A stretch of DNA of 64,000 nucleotides from NCBI GenBank assembly GCA_036960375.1, contig JBALVY010000012.1, positions 1-64,000 of the forward strand, written 5' to 3'. The notes beneath the pieces are model-generated. The model searched no databases, was not told where the DNA came from, and saw only the letters and a list, made by a program, of their open reading frames with translations. Positions 59,618-64,000 of this stretch are shown piece after piece (positions within the stretch are counted from its first letter, which is position 1; every line of letters begins with the position of its first letter). This stretch comes from CAWVSB01 sp036960375 (GTDB taxonomy: Bacteria > Pseudomonadota > Gammaproteobacteria > Pseudomonadales > CAWVSB01). A program made the translations under genes and the position numbers.

Positions 59618-59818
59618 ATGCTGGTACTTTCACGACGAATAGGCGAGCGCCTTATTATTGCGGACAATATACATATTTCAGTACTGGGAATATCACAGGG
59701 ACAGGTGCGTATAGGTATTGATGCGCCTCGCAATATAGACATTCACCGGGAAGAGCTGTATCAACGAATCAACAGTGGCTTAACCAAGCCTCAAGTGCAG
59801 GCGGGCAATTCGAAATAA
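59618..59818 (+). CDS. csrA: Carbon storage regulator CsrA (RsmA)
   Basis: The 66-residue RNA-binding protein opens MLVLSRRIGERLIIADNIHI and has the VRIGIDAPRNIDIHREELYQRI core with the RNA-contacting residues. The ATG at 59618 is preceded by AGGAGATGGA, itself a CsrA-type site. It ends 28 bases inside the 3' end of the convergent histidine kinase gene. It may be linked functionally to the sensor kinases that follow, but that is speculation. Confidence 0.96.
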   Translation: MLVLSRRIGERLIIADNIHISVLGISQGQVRIGIDAPRNIDIHREELYQRINSGLTKPQVQAGNSK

Positions 59819-61311
59819 AACGTCGTACCGCCTTCCGGATTTCGTTCATAACCCATTTTCCCCCCGTGCTCCTGGACTATTGAGGCACACACTGACAGGC
59901 CAATGCCCATGCCATTGGCCTTGGTTGTATAAAAGGGGTGAAACAGGTGGTCTTCCGCGTCAGGAGCAAGACCACCACCATAGTCTTTGACCGCAAAGCG
60001 TACCATTTTGCTTTGGCCGGATAACACCACTTCAACCCCGGGACGGGTATTACCGGCCTCGACCATGGACTCCATTCCGTTACGTAATAAATTCAGCGCT
60101 ACCTGTTGCAACTGTACATCATCAACCATAACCAGCGGCAAACCCGGGGTGGTTTTGAAACGAATAAGCACATTGTTTCGTCGGCTATCTACCTCTGCCA
60201 GTTCTATCACTTCCTTCATTAGCTCATTTGGAGCCCGACGACTTTTTCCGCCCTTGGGGGTACGCACAAAGTTACGCAAACGCTGAATGACGTCACTGGC
60301 GCGAATAGCCTGATTTTGAAGTTTGCCAAAAACGGATTTCAGTTTCTCGGTATCAATAGCAGGGGCATCGAGTAAGCGTCGAGCGACACTGGCATAATTG
60401 GCAATCGCTGTTAGCGGCTGATTAACCTCGTGAGCAAAACCTGCTGCCATTTCTCCCATCGTACTTAAACGTTCAATATGAGCCAGATGCAACTGCTGCT
60501 GGGCCAGCTGAGTCCGTGCTTGCGCCAATGCTTCTTCGTTTTCCAGGCGTGCGGTAATATCCCTAAACACCAGTACCGCAGCCTCGAGTTTTCCGTTTAG
60601 GACGGAGGGCGTTAAATTAAGCGCCGCATCGAAAAAACTGCCGTCCTTGCGCCTTAAACACTTGTGATCCCACTCAACGGAACGGCCCTCTGCCAGCCCC
60701 TCAAAATCTAGAGCAGTCAGCCATCTATCACTATCAGGCTCTGAATGAATGGCGTAGATTTCCCGACCAATGAGCTCCTCCTCCCGCCAGCCAGTTAAAC
60801 GACCTGCCGCTTTATTGGCGTAAGTAATATTACCTTCAAGGTCTACCCCGTAGACACCTTCTGTCATACTACTCAGAATTCGTTCGATCTCACTTTCCAG
60901 CTCAAGGTTACGCTGAGCCAATTCAGACTCAAGGCGACGAATCCTTATATGGGTGGCGACCCGCATAACAATTTCATCCGCCTGAAAAGGCTTGGAAACG
61001 TAATCAACCCCACCCAATTCGAAACCTCGAACCTTTGATTCTGCATCCCCTAGCGCAGAGAGAAAAATAACTGCCACATTGGCTGTTGCCGGATCAGCCT
61101 TGATAAGCGCACAAACCTCAAAGCCATCCATCCCCGGCATCATGACGTCCAGTAGCACCAGGGTCGGCTCTACTTCTTTGACTATTTTTAATGCAGCCTG
61201 ACCGTCACGCGCAACCAGTAATCGATAGCCTCGTTTGTCCAGCGTTTGATACAATACTTCCAGATTTGTCGGATTGTCATCAACCAATAAAATGGTGTCT
61301 TGCTCAGCCAC
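59791..61311 (-). CDS. Receiver-PAS-histidine kinase hybrid protein
   Basis: The 506-residue soluble protein has an N-terminal receiver with Asp55 (LLDVMMPGMDG) and KPF, a short coiled-coil, a PAS domain (about 140-255, MTEGVYGVDLEGNITYANKAAGRLTG), then a kinase with His294 (GFAHEVNQPLTAIANYA), as in FixL/DctB-type kinases, and an ATPase lid (NGMGIGLSVCASIVQEHGG). No TM segment. A GTG at 61311 behind AGGAG is chosen; 61326 is possible. It overlaps the upstream sensor kinase gene by 8 bases. The two probably form a phosphorelay. Confidence 0.88.
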   Translation of the reverse strand: MAEQDTILLVDDNPTNLEVLYQTLDKRGYRLLVARDGQAALKIVKEVEPTLVLLDVMMPGMDGFEVCALIKADPATANVAVIFLSALGDAESKVRGFELGGVDYVSKPFQADEIVMRVATHIRIRRLESELAQRNLELESEIERILSSMTEGVYGVDLEGNITYANKAAGRLTGWREEELIGREIYAIHSEPDSDRWLTALDFEGLAEGRSVEWDHKCLRRKDGSFFDAALNLTPSVLNGKLEAAVLVFRDITARLENEEALAQARTQLAQQQLHLAHIERLSTMGEMAAGFAHEVNQPLTAIANYASVARRLLDAPAIDTEKLKSVFGKLQNQAIRASDVIQRLRNFVRTPKGGKSRRAPNELMKEVIELAEVDSRRNNVLIRFKTTPGLPLVMVDDVQLQQVALNLLRNGMESMVEAGNTRPGVEVVLSGQSKMVRFAVKDYGGGLAPDAEDHLFHPFYTTKANGMGIGLSVCASIVQEHGGKMGYERNPEGGTTFYFELPACT

Positions 61312-63994
61312 GGCCGATCTCCTCACTTATTTTCTGCACCTGCTGGCTACAATATTCAGCCAGTTCGTCCATCGCGAACTGATCAATAAACTGTCGGATA
61401 CTGAGTACCCTGGGGTCGTCTTCGCCCAGCAATAACAACACATTGTCCATACTACTGCGAATTGCCGCCACATCACCTAAGCTGGCATACTCGTGAATTT
61501 CTTGCAGGCAAGCCTGCCACTGCTGCAAGCCCTGCCCAGAGAGACGTGTCTCCTCCTCCGGCAGTCTCCTGGCGAGGTCACCGCCAATCTGGCCAGAGTG
61601 AAAATCGAGATTCAGCAAAGAAGCAATTTCGGTAAACAGCCGATGGCTGTCTACGGGTTTGGAAATAAAGGCATTGCACCCAGCTTGGTTTATCTGCGCT
61701 TCAAGCTCGGCTTGAACTGTCGCCGAAATGGCTATAATGGGCAATGTTTCAAAATCCGGATCAGCGCGTAACGCTGACGTTGCCTGTAAGCCATCCATTA
61801 CAGGCATACGAATATCCATTAATACAAGATCAGTTTTATATTGCTGTAACAGCGCGAGTACCTGCTCTCCGTTGCTAGCCTCTCGCGTTTTAATCCCCGC
61901 TGACTGCAGCAACTGAACCAGAATATCTCTATTGGTTGGATTATCATCTGCAACCAATACCGTTATATCTTTCTGCGGCTCAAGCAGGGGCGGCGTTCGT
62001 GGCTGCCCTTCAGCGGCCGCATCCCAATCCTTCGCCAAGGTATAGGGCATGTCAAAATAAAAGCAACTACCCACCCCCACTTTACTTTCCAGCCAAAGTG
62101 AGCCACCCAGGGCGTGACACAATTGCTGCGTAATCGCCAGGCCAAGACCTGTGCCGCCGGCCTGTTTACCCACACTGGTTTGTGCAAAAGGACTAAACAC
62201 TTCTTCTATTTTGTCCTCAGGAATACCCACCCCGGTATCCACTACACTGAAGCGAAGACGCTGCGTATTCTGAATTTTCTCTACCCGCAGAGTCACACTG
62301 CCCCTATCAGTAAACTTAATAGCGTTGCCCAACAGATTAATCAAAATTTGACGTAGCTTCATTGCGTCGGTGTTAATCGCAACAGGTACACCACTGTTAA
62401 TGACCTTAAATTCCACACCCTTTTGCATCGCCCGAGGCTGTACCACATCTCTCACCCGCGACAATAGATTATTCAGGTCATAGGGACGGCATTCGACGTC
62501 CATTTGCCCGCTTTCAATTCGAGCCAAATCCAATACATCATTAATCAGCTCCAAAAGGTGCTGACCACAGTTTTCTATAGCTGAGAGCGTTTCACGTTGA
62601 CTCGAAGCCAGATTGTCATCACGACGTAACAGCTGCGCATAACCCAATACCCCATTAAGCGGGGTGCGTAACTCGTGACTCATACGCGATAGAAAATCAC
62701 TCTTTGCCCGGTTCGCCCGCTCTGCTTCCAGAGAAGCATATTCGGCGCGCTGTCGTGAAGCGTCCAGAGCCTCAGTTCGCTCACGAATCTGGGCCGCCAT
62801 GCTGTTAAAGTTCGCCACCAGGTCACTTATTTCACGCGATCCAGGTTGATCGGTAATGGCTCCAGCATAGTTGCCTCTAGCCAAGCGCCGAGCATTATTC
62901 AAAAGAGCCAATAGAGGTCGTTCTGTACGTCGGGCAAATACGTAGGCTACAACCAGAAGCACCAAAAAGCCCAGCCACCAAGCTAGTAACAGCTGAGACA
63001 TATTTGAACGCATGCCGGCAAAAGCTTCTTTTTCTTCCATAGTCGCTATCAGAGACCAACGTATGCTATCGACCTGCACTGGCTGCCACACTGCAAATAC
63101 ATTTTCACCGCGATAATCTTTCACCAGGCTTTTCCCACCGTAGCCCGCCAGACCCTCACGAACCGCACGATTATCAACAAATCGGGTTAACAGGGATTGT
63201 GCTCCCCAGAATCGAGATTCAGTGCGCATCAATTTATCTACGCCAACCAAATACGTTTCACCGGTACTACCCAGGCCAGGTCGCAAGGCCATTATGTCGT
63301 TGATTATTTGTGGAGAAAACACTTCAATTAAAACACCTACAGGTTTCCCTTCAAGCACCATTGCTACCGCAGCACAAGCCCTCGGCCCTGCCTCGGTCAT
63401 CATAAAGTCCTCAATAACAACGCTATCGGGAGAAGCCAATGCTCCCTGATAGCATCGATCTACTGCCGCCCCCAAACCCACGGAAGGCAACAACTTCATT
63501 AGCGCGTCCTTACCGTGAAATGAATAGATGACCAATTGATCGGCAGGGCGAACCAAATATATTTCACTGCCCCTATCACTGTGTTCGACATAGCGAAAGT
63601 AAGGATGAATTCGGGAAAATGACTGCCAGTACAGACTCAATCGATCACCTGCGACAGGATCCTCACCTTTATCGCCACTGCGAATGCGGGCAAATAATTC
63701 GGGCGCAGCAGGCAGGCGAGGCAAAGACGTATTAACAAAACGTATATCGTCCAGCAAGGCCACATTAGTGGATAAGGAATTCAGCGTAGTACGAAGCTCA
63801 TCAAACTCTCGCTGTAGCCAGAGTGCCTTCAGGTTATTGGCCGAGGTCAGTCGATCGTAAACCAGGCGTTCCTCACTGCTTAATGCCGCAGGAACGGCAA
63901 CCAACGCCGCTGCCAGCATCAGCACGAGAATAATAGACACCAGCAAAATCATTATCTGGTGACGGAATCGGATATTTACAGAACGCTTTGCCAA
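61304..63994 (-). CDS. Membrane hybrid sensor histidine kinase with Cache domain (5' end uncertain at window edge)
   Basis: The visible part is 896 codons: TM (about 14-36), a periplasmic double-Cache sensor (about 40-330, GSTGETYLVGVDKLMRTESRF), TM (337-356), HAMP, a kinase core with His440 (SRMSHELRTPLNGVLG) and GTGLGLAITQQL, a receiver with Asp727 (LMDIRMPVMDG), and a C-terminal helical tail that may be an Hpt-like remnant. The frame is open beyond 63994 and starts only with TTG inside the window, so the true start may lie to the right. It is co-transcribed with the receiver-PAS-kinase gene. Confidence 0.85.
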   Translation of the reverse strand: MAKRSVNIRFRHQIMILLVSIILVLMLAAALVAVPAALSSEERLVYDRLTSANNLKALWLQREFDELRTTLNSLSTNVALLDDIRFVNTSLPRLPAAPELFARIRSGDKGEDPVAGDRLSLYWQSFSRIHPYFRYVEHSDRGSEIYLVRPADQLVIYSFHGKDALMKLLPSVGLGAAVDRCYQGALASPDSVVIEDFMMTEAGPRACAAVAMVLEGKPVGVLIEVFSPQIINDIMALRPGLGSTGETYLVGVDKLMRTESRFWGAQSLLTRFVDNRAVREGLAGYGGKSLVKDYRGENVFAVWQPVQVDSIRWSLIATMEEKEAFAGMRSNMSQLLLAWWLGFLVLLVVAYVFARRTERPLLALLNNARRLARGNYAGAITDQPGSREISDLVANFNSMAAQIRERTEALDASRQRAEYASLEAERANRAKSDFLSRMSHELRTPLNGVLGYAQLLRRDDNLASSQRETLSAIENCGQHLLELINDVLDLARIESGQMDVECRPYDLNNLLSRVRDVVQPRAMQKGVEFKVINSGVPVAINTDAMKLRQILINLLGNAIKFTDRGSVTLRVEKIQNTQRLRFSVVDTGVGIPEDKIEEVFSPFAQTSVGKQAGGTGLGLAITQQLCHALGGSLWLESKVGVGSCFYFDMPYTLAKDWDAAAEGQPRTPPLLEPQKDITVLVADDNPTNRDILVQLLQSAGIKTREASNGEQVLALLQQYKTDLVLMDIRMPVMDGLQATSALRADPDFETLPIIAISATVQAELEAQINQAGCNAFISKPVDSHRLFTEIASLLNLDFHSGQIGGDLARRLPEEETRLSGQGLQQWQACLQEIHEYASLGDVAAIRSSMDNVLLLLGEDDPRVLSIRQFIDQFAMDELAEYCSQQVQKISEEIGRG

Positions 63995-64000
63995 ATTTTT

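Overview
The window is about 64 kb of a chromosome from a Gram-negative, aerobic, probably marine gammaproteobacterium. The evidence is the gene order lptG-lptF / pepA-holC-(small gene)-valS, which I recall from Pseudomonas; an Anr/Fnr-type regulator next to hemN and a complete cbb3 oxidase locus (ccoNOQP-ccoGHIS); outer-membrane porin and LPS-export genes; and many catabolic and redox genes. It may belong to the Cellvibrionales/Spongiibacteraceae/Halieaceae area, but that is inference. No rRNA, tRNA, CRISPR array, prophage or intact insertion sequence was seen.

Layout. (a) 1-11.4 kb is catabolic: the tail of a meta-cleavage pathway (acetaldehyde dehydrogenase, 2-oxopent-4-enoate hydratase, C-C hydrolase), an SDR, a small channel-like protein with BolA, an old yellow enzyme, a SnoaL-like protein, a LysR regulator, a FadJ/FadI-type beta-oxidation pair and an AraC regulator. 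(b) 11.5-26.5 kb is largely housekeeping: two histidine kinase/response regulator pairs, RDD protein, LptF/LptG, PepA, HolC, ValS, SlyX and small proteins. (c) 26.6-39.6 kb is the microaerobic respiration region: cbb3 oxidase genes under a perfect Fnr box, its assembly genes, then a 1.4-kb gene-free tract full of long palindromic repeats and outer-membrane-protein debris, then hemN (second Fnr box), fnr and a Yip1 protein. (d) 39.8-46.5 kb holds a lysozyme-like small protein, a putative arsenosugar set (ArsS plus two glycosyltransferases), YciH, an HTTM-DCC membrane protein, a decayed radical-SAM gene and a TM2 protein. (e) 46.6-58.2 kb holds argG, pyrC, rnt, peroxiredoxin, bfd-bfr (Fur box), a Fur-box porin/FMN-binding/PepSY operon, grxD, argD, argF and glpK. 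(f) 58.4-64 kb holds a glycine-zipper lipoprotein, a small secreted protein, csrA with a CsrA-like leader hairpin, and two sensor kinases, the last running to the right edge.

The most unusual item is a family of five long nested-palindrome elements (one at 3.8 kb, four at 35.3-36.4 kb). Their stems differ in sequence from copy to copy yet stay self-complementary, while short motifs in the presumed loops are conserved. That is strong covariation-type evidence for a folded RNA or folded single-stranded DNA element. Other items worth attention are the Fnr-box-linked outer-membrane-protein remnant beside hemN, the Fur-box porin/flavoprotein/PepSY operon, and the csrA leader.
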